Positions 8,606 to 17,534 of a stretch of DNA of 64,000 nucleotides are shown here, one piece after another. The notes under the pieces are model-generated. The model was not told the DNA's origin and made no database searches. It worked only from the letters and a program-made list of their open reading frames with translations. Both the position numbers and the translations under genes were made by a program. Position 1 is the stretch's first letter. Each line of letters opens with the position of its first letter. This DNA comes from JBBWZH01 sp035544115 (lineage in GTDB: Bacteria; Actinomycetota; Actinomycetes; Mycobacteriales; CADCTP01), in NCBI GenBank assembly GCA_963714145.1, contig OY970235.1, positions 4,836,001 through 4,900,000 of the forward strand, in the 5' to 3' direction.

Positions 8606-9148
8606 ATGTCACCACGACCGGCTCCAGATCTCGACCTGAGGCGCGATCAGATCGTCCACGCCGCGCGAGACCTCGCCGAGTCCGACGGCTGGCGCGCCGT
8701 CACGATGCGCCACCTCGCCGGGCAGCTTGGCCTCACCCAGCCGGTGCTCTACTCGGTCTTCACCAGCCGCCAGGCACTCATCGACGCGGTCGCGCTCAAC
8801 GGCTTCAGCGACATCGCCGCGGCGCTGCACGCGGCTGACGCCTCACCCCTGGCACGGATGCGCGCCTACCTCGACTTCGCTGCCGCGAACCCCCGGGTCT
8901 ATGAGGCGATGTTCTCACTGCCCTCAGGATTGGCCTTCGCGGCCGAGGACACCCCACAACCGCTGCGGCATGCGTTCGCGGGCATCCAGGACGTATTCCC
9001 GGATGCCGACGGGACCCAGGCCGAAGTCGCCTGGTCCGCGCTGCACGGCCTGGCCACCCTCCAGGCCAGTGGACGGCTACGCGCAAGCCACGTCCGGGCC
9101 CGGCTCGAGCTCGCTCACCGCATGCTCACCCAACTAGAGCCCCGCTGA
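8606..9148 (+). CDS. TetR-family transcriptional regulator
   Basis: The 180-aa protein has an N-terminal TetR helix-turn-helix (about residues 12-58: QIVHAARDLAESDGWRAVTM, then HLAGQLGLTQPVLYSVFTSR) with the expected tyrosine-bearing recognition helix. A C-terminal all-helical ligand-binding and dimerisation domain follows (about 65-180). The C-terminal part resembles WHG-type TetR domains. It most likely represses itself and the divergent DUF4267 gene through the 28-bp palindrome at 8569, which ends 9 bases before its start codon. The ligand cannot be inferred. Confidence 0.93.
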   Translation: MSPRPAPDLDLRRDQIVHAARDLAESDGWRAVTMRHLAGQLGLTQPVLYSVFTSRQALIDAVALNGFSDIAAALHAADASPLARMRAYLDFAAANPRVYEAMFSLPSGLAFAAEDTPQPLRHAFAGIQDVFPDADGTQAEVAWSALHGLATLQASGRLRASHVRARLELAHRMLTQLEPR

Positions 9149-9394
9149 TGTGCACCGGCATCGAGATCTATGCCCGCCTCGCGCGATCATCGCCAACGCG
9201 GTCAGCTACGGCACCGCGTTTCCCGTCATGATCAACAGCGCAGTCATGCCGCTGTGACGCACACCCGTCGCGTCATCGACGGTCCGCTACAGCCACCGGT
9301 GGCCCCCTCCGGCGGCCGGAACACCGCGGCCGGCGTGGTGGCCGCGGGTGGACCGCCGCACGGTCAAGGGTTCGGGCGACGGCATGATGTGGCC
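9149..9394. other. Intergenic, possible gene remnant
   Basis: A short frame ending near 9257 reads RAIIANAVSYGTAFPVMINS and then stops. It looks coding-like but is too short to assign. The rest shows no recognisable element apart from the upstream region of the methyltransferase. Confidence 0.3.
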
Positions 9395-10144
9395 ATGTCA
9401 CACGTGGAGGTCAACCGGGCGCACTGGGACGTGCTCGCTGCGGAGTATGCCCTGCGGGCTCGGCGCCTGTGGGCGCAGACTGAGCCGAGCTGGGGCAACT
9501 TCGACGTGCCGCAGGCGCAGGTGCCGATGCTGCCCGCCGAGCTGGCCGGGGCCGACGTGCTGGAGTTGGGCTGCGGCACCGGGTACGTGTCGGCGTGGGC
9601 GGCCCGGGCCGGGGCCAGACCGGTCGGGCTGGACAACTCGGCACGGCAGCTGGCGACCGCGCGGCAACTGCAGCGGGAGTTCGGTCTGGACTTCCCGCTG
9701 GTCCATGCCGATGCGGAGCGTGTTCCGCTGGCCGATGCCCGCTTCGATCTGGTGATCAGCGAGTACGGCGCCTCGATCTGGTGTGACCCGTACCGGTGGG
9801 TGCCGCAGGCCGCCCGGCTGCTGCGCCCGGGTGGCCGGCTGGTGTTTCTGCGCAACTCCACCCTGCACATGCTGTGTGTGCCCGACGTCGGGGTGGCCAC
9901 CGATCGTCTCCTGCGCCCGCAGGCCGGGCTGCACCGGATGAGCTGGGAGTCCGACCCGGGCGTGGAGTTCCATCTCGGCCACGGCGACTGGATCCGTCTG
10001 CTGCGGCGGTCCGGCTTCGTGATCGAGGACATGATCGAGGTGTACGCACCCGAGGACGCCCAGACCGACGGCGACTTCGTCACCCTGGAATGGGCCCGGC
10101 AATGGCCGGTCGAGGAGGTCTGGTTCGCCCGGCGACAGCCATGA
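9395..10144 (+). CDS. SAM-dependent methyltransferase
   Basis: The 249-aa protein is a class I methyltransferase. Motif I is VLELGCGTGYVSAWAAR (about residues 52-68), followed by an acidic strand end (GLDNS), the motif LVHADAERVPLADARFDLVI (about 94-113) and the post-core LLRPGGRLVF. The ATG at 9395 is chosen because the family begins a few residues before NRAHWDVLAAEY. The substrate is unknown; the type resembles UbiE/Methyltransf_11 small-molecule enzymes. It stands alone between the TetR gene and transposase debris. Confidence 0.87.
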   Translation: MSHVEVNRAHWDVLAAEYALRARRLWAQTEPSWGNFDVPQAQVPMLPAELAGADVLELGCGTGYVSAWAARAGARPVGLDNSARQLATARQLQREFGLDFPLVHADAERVPLADARFDLVISEYGASIWCDPYRWVPQAARLLRPGGRLVFLRNSTLHMLCVPDVGVATDRLLRPQAGLHRMSWESDPGVEFHLGHGDWIRLLRRSGFVIEDMIEVYAPEDAQTDGDFVTLEWARQWPVEEVWFARRQP

Positions 10145-10294
10145 CCCGGTGCCCAGTCCGGTCGACCGCACGGGCACGCACCCCCAGCCAACCGGTCCTC
10201 GGCGCGGCGACGCCGGCAGCCCGCTGTGAGGGCCGCACGATCCGCAAGCCCGCGCCGGTCCGCACAGTGCGCCCACCGTCAACTGGCAGGCCCG

Positions 10295-10597
10295 TCACAC
10301 CCGCACGTCGGTCTCCGTAGCCGCACCATCAACCATCCGACCATGCCATTCCAGCAGCCAGTCCGGGTAGTAGCTGCCGGCCCGCAGCTTCGGCACCGCC
10401 AGCTCCACCGTCCCGGCCCGGGTGTCCCACTCCCGATCCCGATACCCGCTACGCCGATTCGTCCGCCCCGGACTCGACACGCCGTACCGAGCACCACACA
10501 CCGCATCGGCCTCCGCGCTCATCAGCGCGTTCGCGAACGTCTCCATCATCACCCGCAGCAGACCCGGACTCGCCTGCTCCAGGTTCTCGCCCACCAC
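10295..10597 (-). pseudogene. IS256-family (Mutator) transposase N-terminal fragment
   Basis: The minus strand encodes about 80 residues typical of the N-terminus of IS256 transposases: RVMMETFANALMSAEADAVC, then RTNRRSGYRDREWDTRAGTV and LRAGSYYPDWLLE. In intact proteins about 330 further residues with the DDE triad follow. Here similarity stops after WLLE and the frame ends at 10295. No terminal inverted repeats were found. It is an immobile remnant. Confidence 0.75.
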
Positions 10598-10750
10598 ACG
10601 CGCTAGTCCGTCCGGCGCCGTGGGTTCTTCTCATCAGCGCCGCCGGCAGGTCGGAGTCGGCCGGTCGGGGCGGCGCCGGGGTGGTGGCTGGTTGTCGTGC
10701 GCGCTGGCGCTGGCGGATCACCGAAGTCGAGCGCTGAGGACCCGATCCGC
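10598..10750. other. Short intergenic stretch
   Basis: This lies downstream of the esterase gene and upstream of the transposase fragment, both on the minus strand. No promoter, terminator or coding potential could be supported. Confidence 0.4.
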
Positions 10751-11779
10751 TCACGCACCCGCAGGGTCGCTCGTCGAGGAGGAGGCATCTGCGGGTAGCC
10801 GCAGCACTCGCGCGAGCCATTCCGTCCGGGTGCGGCGCGCCGCTGAGGAGAGTTGGGCCTGTGGGTACAGCGCATCGAACCCGTGGAACCCGCCGGCCCA
10901 CACGTGCAGTTCGGCCTGGCCGCCTGCTGCCCAGATCCTGCTTGCGTAGTCGACGTCCTCGTCCCGGAAGACCTCCGCCGTGCCGGCGTCGATGTAGGTG
11001 GCCGGCAGCCCTGCGAGGTCGTCGACGAGTGCGGGCGAGACGTATGCGGGCACGTCATCGCCGGAACGGTCGCCGAGCACCGACTGCCATCCGAACTCGT
11101 TCATCTCGCGGGTCCATACCCCGGGATCGCCGGAGTACTGACGGCTGGAGGTCGTGGTGTTGCGGTGATCGAGCATCGGGCAGATCAGGACCTGTGCGGC
11201 GATCGCCGGGGTCGCGCGGTCGCGTGCCATGAGGGTGACGCCTGCCGTCAGGCCGCCGCCGGCGCTGGTGCCGGCGACGATGAGGCGGGCCGGATCGATG
11301 CCCAGCTCGTCGGCGTTCCCAGCGGTCCACAGCAGCGCCTGGTAGCAGTCTTCGACCAGCGTCGTGCCGCTGACCTCCGGCGCCAGCCGGTAGTCCACCG
11401 AGATGACGACAGCGGCAAACTCGTCCAGCCACTCGAGGGGGATGTCGATCTGCGAGAAGCGATCCCCCATGACCATGCCGCCGCCGTGGAGCCAGACGAT
11501 ACCCGGACGGGCCACGGTCGAACCCGCGCCGGCCGGGCTGAAGATCGACAATGGCAGCCGGGCACCGTCCGGGGTGTCGAGGGTGACCTCTCGCCGCTGA
11601 ACGGCGCGGCCTTCGAGTAGGGGCTCGACCGGCGCTGAGGAGTAGGGACGGATCTGCGCCAGGGCTTCGACATCGAGCCCGGATCGCAACGGCAGATCGG
11701 AGAGCAGCGCGCGCAGTTCGGGATCGAGGGCAGGTCGTGGAAGCGCCGTGGCCAGATCGCCTTCGTGGGTGAGCTCCAT
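10751..11779 (-). CDS. Alpha/beta hydrolase, HSL-type esterase
   Basis: The 342-aa protein shows the hormone-sensitive-lipase family (family IV) motifs in order. These are the oxyanion-hole HGGGMVMG (about residue 95), YRLAPE (about 130), nucleophile motif GTSAGGG with Ser near 170, and a late DAGTAEVFRDEDVDYA...GGFHGFD supplying acid and His. It should hydrolyse short-chain esters or lactones in the cytoplasm. ATG at 11779 overlaps the stop of the upstream monooxygenase by one base (TGATG), so the two are translationally coupled. The divergent AraC-type regulator at 12240 probably controls the pair. Confidence 0.93.
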   Translation of the reverse strand: MELTHEGDLATALPRPALDPELRALLSDLPLRSGLDVEALAQIRPYSSAPVEPLLEGRAVQRREVTLDTPDGARLPLSIFSPAGAGSTVARPGIVWLHGGGMVMGDRFSQIDIPLEWLDEFAAVVISVDYRLAPEVSGTTLVEDCYQALLWTAGNADELGIDPARLIVAGTSAGGGLTAGVTLMARDRATPAIAAQVLICPMLDHRNTTTSSRQYSGDPGVWTREMNEFGWQSVLGDRSGDDVPAYVSPALVDDLAGLPATYIDAGTAEVFRDEDVDYASRIWAAGGQAELHVWAGGFHGFDALYPQAQLSSAARRTRTEWLARVLRLPADASSSTSDPAGA

Positions 11780-12081
11780 CAGAAGTCGGCCTTCCCGCCG
11801 ACCGGCACCAGATCGACGTAGCGGGAGTCGGACACCAGTGGCTGAAGCTTCGCGACGAACGCCTGCGCCCGATCGGTCGCGAAGAACGTGCTGTGCGCGA
11901 CCTCGGTGGTCCACCCCTCGGTGACGTGGACGACGTCGCGGTCTGCCGCCGCGCGGCCGACCAGGAAGACCACGCAGTCCTCGTTCGGCAGGGAGGGCGC
12001 GTCGAGCAGCATGTCGACCAGCTCGTCACCTCGTCCCGGATGTGCGGTCATGGTGGCGTGGAAGCCGTGTTGGACGGTCAT
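11779..12081 (-). CDS. Antibiotic-biosynthesis-monooxygenase (ABM) domain protein
   Basis: This 100-aa protein fits the dimeric alpha+beta ABM/YgiN family: N-terminal strand HGFHATMTAHPGRGDELVDM, central DCVVFLVGRAAADRDVVHVT, and a final strand with LVPVG. ABM proteins act as cofactor-free quinone or phenol oxygenases or heme-degrading enzymes; which one applies here cannot be told. It is the first gene of an operon with the esterase. A Baeyer-Villiger-like oxidation followed by ester hydrolysis is a plausible joint task but is inference. Confidence 0.82.
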   Translation of the reverse strand: MTVQHGFHATMTAHPGRGDELVDMLLDAPSLPNEDCVVFLVGRAAADRDVVHVTEGWTTEVAHSTFFATDRAQAFVAKLQPLVSDSRYVDLVPVGGKADF

Positions 12082-12239
12082 GACGATTCCTCTTCGGTGG
12101 CGGAGCTGCTGTGCGCTCCTGGGATGTCGGGCCGACCTAGAAAACCATCTTGACCAGCGGATCTGTTAGATCAGAACTCCACTTTACTTGCCTAATACTC
12201 TCACTGGTGGGATCTACGGCAAGGTGCTTCAATCGCGCC

Positions 12240-13232
12240 GTGGACCTCGACGAACTGCGCACCATGCTGTGTCGGCATGCCCGGGCCGACGGGACCACAT
12301 CCATCAACGGCGTCCTGATCTCGAAGGTGGGGCAGTCCAGCCCACCCTCGCCGTCGATGTCGGGCACGCTGCTGGCGCTGATCGTGCAAGGGTCGAAACG
12401 GATCGCGTTGGGCAACCGCGTGTACTCCTACGGCCCCGGGCAGTACCTCGTCGCCTCGGTCGACATGCCGATCACCGGTCAGTTCACAGCGGCCAGCCCG
12501 GAACGCCCCGCACTAGGCATCGGCCTAGTCCTGCATCCGGCGACCATCGCCGAACTGCTCCTGCAGGCCGGCCCGGGAGACCGCGCGCTTGCCGGTGGCA
12601 GCACGCCCAGCGGCATCGCCGTCTGTGACGCGCCCGACGAGCTCGTCGACGCGGCGACCCGACTCGCGCGCCTTCTCGATCGGCCACGTGATCAGCCGGT
12701 GCTCGCACCCCTGATCAAGAAGGAGATCCTCTGGCAGCTCATCACCAGCGAGCAGGGCGCCCTCGTCCGTCAGCTCGGTCTCGCCGACAGCAGCCTCACC
12801 CACGTCGCCGCGGCAGTGCGGTGGATCCGCGACAACTACGCGAAGGCCATCCGTGTTGAGGATCTCGCGCAGCTGGCCAGCATGAGTGTCTCCGCGTTGT
12901 ACCGCAACTTTCAGGTAGTCACGGCGATGAGCCCCATCCAGTTCCAGAAGCAGATCCGGCTACAGGAGGCCCGTCTCCTGCTCGCCACCTACCCCAACGA
13001 CGTCACCGGCGTCAGCACGCGGGTGGGCTACGAGAGCCCGTCGCAGTTCAGCCGCGAGTACCGCAGGCAGTTCGGCGCACCGCCGTCGCAGGACGCAGCA
13101 CGGCTGCGCGGCGCGACGTCGAGCAGCGCACGAGCGCTGACCAGACTGCTACCGCCTCCAACAACACCAACGGGTCGAGCTCAAGGGTCGCCGCCGGCGC
13201 CGAATGGACGCCGCCGGAGGTCCGAACCGTGA
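12240..13232 (+). CDS. AraC-family transcriptional regulator
   Basis: An N-terminal cupin-like AraC_N domain (about residues 20-190; GTLLALIVQGSKRIALGNRV) is followed by two helix-turn-helix motifs (about 215-300; IRVEDLAQLASMSVSALYRN and GVSTRVGYESPSQFSREYRR). GTG at 12240 is preferred to the upstream in-frame start because the family begins with the DELRTMLCRHA-like segment. The last 30 or so residues (after DAARLRG) are Arg/Ser/Pro-rich, and the final 28 bases lie in a dispersed repeat. The native C-terminus has therefore probably been replaced. It is divergent from and probably regulates the ABM/esterase operon. Confidence 0.88.
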   Translation: MDLDELRTMLCRHARADGTTSINGVLISKVGQSSPPSPSMSGTLLALIVQGSKRIALGNRVYSYGPGQYLVASVDMPITGQFTAASPERPALGIGLVLHPATIAELLLQAGPGDRALAGGSTPSGIAVCDAPDELVDAATRLARLLDRPRDQPVLAPLIKKEILWQLITSEQGALVRQLGLADSSLTHVAAAVRWIRDNYAKAIRVEDLAQLASMSVSALYRNFQVVTAMSPIQFQKQIRLQEARLLLATYPNDVTGVSTRVGYESPSQFSREYRRQFGAPPSQDAARLRGATSSSARALTRLLPPPTTPTGRAQGSPPAPNGRRRRSEP

Positions 13233-13244
13233 GGTGGCACCCAT
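13205..13244 (+). repeat. Dispersed repeat, uninterrupted copy
   Basis: Left part GACGCCGCCGGAGGTCCGAA, then CCGTGAG, joins directly to GTGGCACCCATCA. The same left part (one difference) and a closely similar right part flank the 472-bp element at 51663-52134, so this looks like the empty form of the same site. It overlaps the last codons of the AraC gene. Confidence 0.65.
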
Positions 13245-13253
13245 CAGGCGGGC

Positions 13254-13273
13254 GGCGACCGTTCCCGGTCGCC
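13254..13273. terminator. Hairpin between convergent genes
   Basis: GGCGACCG (13254-13261) pairs with CGGTCGCC (13266-13273) across a 4-base loop, between the convergent AraC gene (ends 13232) and the propeller protein gene (ends 13287). There is no U-tract. Confidence 0.45.
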
Positions 13274-13286
13274 GTCCGCCTCGAGC

Positions 13287-16200
13287 TCACACCTGGAAGC
13301 AGCGCACCGGCGGTCCGTCCACGGTGTCGCGGACCTCGACCCGCAGCGGGGCGGTGCCGACCTGGCCGGGCGACCAGTCGGTCGGCCGGACCCGGGTGAC
13401 CTTGCCGGCCGCCAGCGGCACCTGCCGGCCCGGCGTCGGGGCCGTCCCCGGCTCCGCGCGGACCCGGATCCGGGCGGTGGTCTCGCCGCCGCTGTTCTCC
13501 AGCAGTACTTCCCGGCCGCCGTCCCGCAGCCGGGCGGCGATCCGCTGCTTCGGCGCCACGGAGAGTCGGTCGACCAGGAACTGCCTGGTCCGCGGTGAAC
13601 GCGGCATCCCGTCCAGGATCAACGAGATCTCCTTCGCGCTGCCGCCGGGATCCACGGTGAAGGCGACCGAGGAGTCCTCGCCTGCCCTGGCGGCGGAGAT
13701 CCGGTCGGCGACCGCGGCGGCGCGGCTGGTGAGCACGGCGCCGAAGGCAGGTGCCCGGAACGCCCAGCGGTAGGTCCCGCCGCCGCCGCGAACCGCGTAC
13801 GTGTGGCTGACGTTGCGGCCCTCGCCGTACAGCAGCAGCGGCTGCGGCTCGGCCGGCTCGTTCTCCTCCCCCATCAGCGGGAACGGCACCAGGTCGGGAA
13901 TCCGCTCGCCGGCACCCGGCACGATGTCGTCCCAGGATTCCGGCGGCTGCCCGGTGGCGACCCGAAACAGGTTCCGGCCGACACCGTCGGTGACCTGCTC
14001 GGTGACCGCGTCGCCCGCGACCAGCGCGAGATAGCCGTGAGCCAGCTCGGTGAGCACGTCCCAGCTGGGCAGCGTCGGCACCGCGTTCACCCGGTCCCAG
14101 GGGACGTAGAACATCCGGTTGTTGAACAGCGTCCCGCCGTGCCAGCCGTCGTAGGAGAACGAGTTGTCCGGCCGGATCGTCACGTGCCACAGGTCGTCGC
14201 TGTCGTGGTCGGTGGTGGGGTCGCCGTCCAGGTCGTCGATGTCGCGCATCCATTCGTGCTTCGGGTCGGCGATCCAGATCCGGCCCCAGCTGCCGTCCGG
14301 CAGTTCCTCGCCGTCGACACCGCCCTCCCACTTGAACGGCAGCACGGTGTGCGCCTTGAACTTGAACGACCGGCTGAAGTTCAGCAGCGGCAGGTTCCCC
14401 TCCTCGAACGCCTTCCGGCTGCGTCGGAAGACCTCCTTCGGGTTGTGGGTGAGGCCCTGGCCGAACTGCCGGAGGAACCAGCCGACCACGGAGTGGCCGG
14501 TCTGGTAGGCGTGCTTGATGTTGAACTCGTGGATCAGGCCGGCGTCCAGCACCGGGTCCGGCTCGCCGCGGTGCTCGTTCGCCGACTCCGGCTGCGGGTG
14601 GCCGTACTTGTAGACCGGCTGCGGGAACAGCGACATCCCCTTCTGGGAGTAGATCGCCTCCAGGCTCATCCCGAAACAGTTGCCCGGGTCGCAGATGGTC
14701 TTGAATACGAGGTGGTAGTAGAGCGCCTCGAAGCCTTCGTCCACATAGGACAGCGGGTTGATGTTGCCCCAGACCGAGGAGGAGTCGACGTCGGCGAACG
14801 TGCGGGCGTACTGCTCCTTGGTCAGCGTCGGGGTGGAGAAGTTGTTCACCTTCCACCACCACTGCTTGCGGAACGGGATGCCCTCCTTCCACTCCTCCGC
14901 GAACTCGGCGATCCGGTACGTCGCGGTGAACCGGTGCTGACGGTGCTCGGTGTCGGGCTCCGCCATCCCCCACAGGTTGTCCACTGTGTACGCCGGTTGG
15001 ACGTCCCAGTTGTACGGATCGTCGTCCCAGACCCCGTGGGTGAGGCCGTGGTTCACCGTGCCGGTGGCCTCGTCAGCGCCGATCCCCTCGGCGTCGTAGC
15101 TGGCGAACATCGTCTCGAACCGCATCCCGCCGCGCAGCGGCTTGGCCAGCTCCATCGTGAACGGCGGGTTGAACGTGTGGTCGGCCGAGTCGTAGTCGCT
15201 GTCGTCCTTGGGGAACCGCTTGTTGAGGATGTTCGTGCGGGTGCCGTCCGGGTCGACCCGCTCCAGCACCGCCCGGACGAACAGGTCCAGCTCCCCGTCC
15301 GGGAAGCCGTCGCTGCCGGTGATGAGGAACGAGAGAATCCGCATCTGGGCCGAGCTGAAGCTCCAGGTGCCGGCGTGCGGGTGGCCCTCCGGGTGCCAGA
15401 CGGCCACCCCGTTCTGGAAATCCATGTACGTGCCGCCGGCGGGGGTGCCGCGGGCAGTGTCGACCGGGAAGCCGAGCAGGCCGGACGGCCCGCCGCGCTC
15501 ATCCCACGCCCGCTGGATGCCGATCGGCAGGATCCACCCGGAGCCGCCGCCGGTCGGGAAGTGCATCGCGATGTGCTCGAATACGCCGCGGTCCCACGAC
15601 ACGGCGCCCTCGTCCTGGCCGTAGACCTTGGACGAGATCGTCTCCGTCGGGTAGCCGTACGGGCCGGTCGGGCCGGTAGGCGCCCACTGGTCGTGGATCG
15701 GGCCCCAGACCGCCTGCGCGCCGAGGTCGGCCCGCCAGCAGATCTCGCCGCGCTGGAACCGCTGCCGGCGGCCCCCGTCGGGCAGCGTGGACTCGTTCTC
15801 GATCGGCTCGCCGAGGTCGCCGCGGTGCAGCGTCCAGCAGGCGTTGATCTCGGTGAGCACCACGAACCCGGCCGGCGCCGCGGCCCGGGCGGCGGCAGGG
15901 GCGGGCACCACGCTGCCGCGAGCCAGGGTGAGCGCCCGCCCGCCGGCCGGCTCGGTCACCGGTCCCAGCGCGGCCCGGGCCGTCGCGGGCTGCGCCTGCC
16001 AGGCCGCAGCCAGCTCCCGGGACACGGTGACGGCGCCGAACCGGGTCGAGGCGAACACCGCGCCCTGCTCGAAGACCTGGTACACGGCCCGCGGATCGTC
16101 GCCGGGCACGGCCAGTACACCGCTGACCGGCGCGCCGAGCTGCGCGGCCTCGGCGGTCCAGTGCTCGCCGAGCGGGCTGGTGGTCACGACCGGCAGCACG

Positions 16201-17285
16201 GTGCGCAGCTGCCCGTCCGTGCCGTCGCCGAGGTGCACCCGGCCGGCCGCGTCCACCACCACCGACTGCGGGAACGGCCCGGTGTGCGTGGCCGCGGTGA
16301 TCGTCTCGCCGGCCAGGTCGTAGGACTGGAAACCGGCATTGGTGGTGACGTAGAGCTGCCCGGCGCCCGCGTCCGCGGCCAGCGCGACCGGCCCGCCGAA
16401 CGCCGTCCCCACCGTGCTGGTGGCCCAGCTTCCGTCCAGCCGGAACCGGGTGACGTTCGGACCGATGCTGCCGCCCGGGGTGTTGCCCATGCAGGCCAGG
16501 TAGAGCCGGGAGGCGTGCACCGCGACCGCGTACGGCCGGGAGCCGGCCGGGACCGGCACCACCTTCTGCACGGTGTGCGTGCTGCCGTCCCGGCCGCAGG
16601 AGATCGCCGCGACGGCGTCGACCGGTCCGTCCGGTGCGACCGGCGCGTGCGCGAGCGCGGCGTAGAGGGTGTCGGTGCTCTCGTCGAAGGCCAGCCCGAG
16701 CGGCCGCTGCACCGGGATCGCCAGCGCCTTCAGTTCGGTGTCGGTGCTCCCGTCGATCACGTGGATCCGGCCGAACGCCTGCGGGCCGCCGCCCGGGGTG
16801 GACTGCGTCTGGTTGGCGACGTAGACCCGGTTGGTGCGCGGGTTCACCGCGACGTCGGCGAGCCCGATGCCGAGCGGGATCCAGGCGGCGTGCGCGAACG
16901 CCGACCCGGACCGGCGGATCACCGTGAGGCTGTACGGGTGGTCACCCTGCTGGCCCCAGTTCAGCACGTAGATCTTGCCGGTGCGGGGATTGACAGCGAC
17001 CGCGCGTGGCTGCCTGCCGACCGGGAGGCGGGCGACCACCGGATCGGCGGCCGGGTCGGCCAGCAGGAGCTGGTCGAGCACGATCAACTCGCCGTCGGCC
17101 GGTGAGTCGTGCCCGTCGGCGGCCATCGTGCGGTGGTACGTCGCGTACACGTACCGGTCGTCGGCGGCAAGACCGAGGATCTGACCCACCTGGCCGGACG
17201 GCACCGGCTGGGCGCCGAGAAAGCGGGCCCGTACGGTCGTCTGGACCTGGGCGGACGGGCACTTCTGCTGCGGCGGTGCGGTCAT
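13287..17285 (-). CDS. Beta-propeller/LGFP/papain-like multidomain protein
   Basis: The 1332-aa protein starts with a YVTN-type beta-propeller (about residues 30-380; repeated VAVNPRTGKIYVLNW, VAVNPRTNRVYVANQ, LAFDESTDTLYAAL). It continues with LGFP-type repeats (about 540-650; PTGPYGYPTETISSKV and PSGLLGFPVDTARG). A large region follows with three appropriately spaced residues of a papain-like or transglutaminase-like site: Cys870 in GNCFGMS, His979 in AHTVLPF and Asp1007 in IADPKHEW. A C-terminal beta-rich part closes it. No signal peptide is visible, though LGFP and YVTN domains are usually extracytoplasmic. GGGAG upstream of ATG 17285 supports the start. Function is unknown; a cysteine-peptidase or amidase activity is inferred. 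Confidence 0.88.
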   Translation of the reverse strand: MTAPPQQKCPSAQVQTTVRARFLGAQPVPSGQVGQILGLAADDRYVYATYHRTMAADGHDSPADGELIVLDQLLLADPAADPVVARLPVGRQPRAVAVNPRTGKIYVLNWGQQGDHPYSLTVIRRSGSAFAHAAWIPLGIGLADVAVNPRTNRVYVANQTQSTPGGGPQAFGRIHVIDGSTDTELKALAIPVQRPLGLAFDESTDTLYAALAHAPVAPDGPVDAVAAISCGRDGSTHTVQKVVPVPAGSRPYAVAVHASRLYLACMGNTPGGSIGPNVTRFRLDGSWATSTVGTAFGGPVALAADAGAGQLYVTTNAGFQSYDLAGETITAATHTGPFPQSVVVDAAGRVHLGDGTDGQLRTVLPVVTTSPLGEHWTAEAAQLGAPVSGVLAVPGDDPRAVYQVFEQGAVFASTRFGAVTVSRELAAAWQAQPATARAALGPVTEPAGGRALTLARGSVVPAPAAARAAAPAGFVVLTEINACWTLHRGDLGEPIENESTLPDGGRRQRFQRGEICWRADLGAQAVWGPIHDQWAPTGPTGPYGYPTETISSKVYGQDEGAVSWDRGVFEHIAMHFPTGGGSGWILPIGIQRAWDERGGPSGLLGFPVDTARGTPAGGTYMDFQNGVAVWHPEGHPHAGTWSFSSAQMRILSFLITGSDGFPDGELDLFVRAVLERVDPDGTRTNILNKRFPKDDSDYDSADHTFNPPFTMELAKPLRGGMRFETMFASYDAEGIGADEATGTVNHGLTHGVWDDDPYNWDVQPAYTVDNLWGMAEPDTEHRQHRFTATYRIAEFAEEWKEGIPFRKQWWWKVNNFSTPTLTKEQYARTFADVDSSSVWGNINPLSYVDEGFEALYYHLVFKTICDPGNCFGMSLEAIYSQKGMSLFPQPVYKYGHPQPESANEHRGEPDPVLDAGLIHEFNIKHAYQTGHSVVGWFLRQFGQGLTHNPKEVFRRSRKAFEEGNLPLLNFSRSFKFKAHTVLPFKWEGGVDGEELPDGSWGRIWIADPKHEWMRDIDDLDGDPTTDHDSDDLWHVTIRPDNSFSYDGWHGGTLFNNRMFYVPWDRVNAVPTLPSWDVLTELAHGYLALVAGDAVTEQVTDGVGRNLFRVATGQPPESWDDIVPGAGERIPDLVPFPLMGEENEPAEPQPLLLYGEGRNVSHTYAVRGGGGTYRWAFRAPAFGAVLTSRAAAVADRISAARAGEDSSVAFTVDPGGSAKEISLILDGMPRSPRTRQFLVDRLSVAPKQRIAARLRDGGREVLLENSGGETTARIRVRAEPGTAPTPGRQVPLAAGKVTRVRPTDWSPGQVGTAPLRVEVRDTVDGPPVRCFQV

Positions 17286-17534
17286 GCCAACTCCCGGTAC
17301 GAGGCTGTGGTGTCAGGCCAGCCTCCGGCACGGACCTAACCGCCCGGATCCGTAGCCGGTACTGAACTTTCCAGGCCCGGTACGGAGAACGACCACCGTG
17401 GACACGTGGACGTGCCGGCTCTCTCGACCTCGTCATCGACCCGGTAGAGCGTGAGATCGATGAATCGCTCGTCTACGAGGACGTCGCGGTCTGATCAGGG
17501 CCGGCCGACCGGGGGCGGCTGGGTGGGGTCGGCG

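Noticed and set aside
10226..10606. Plus-strand frame over the IS256 fragment
   Set aside because: The minus strand has clear transposase similarity; the plus frame is its shadow.
13803..17105. 1100-codon open frame on the plus strand
   Set aside because: It lies antisense to the propeller/LGFP protein, has low-complexity Arg/Gly/Val/Pro composition and no domain. Long shadow frames are expected opposite high-GC genes.
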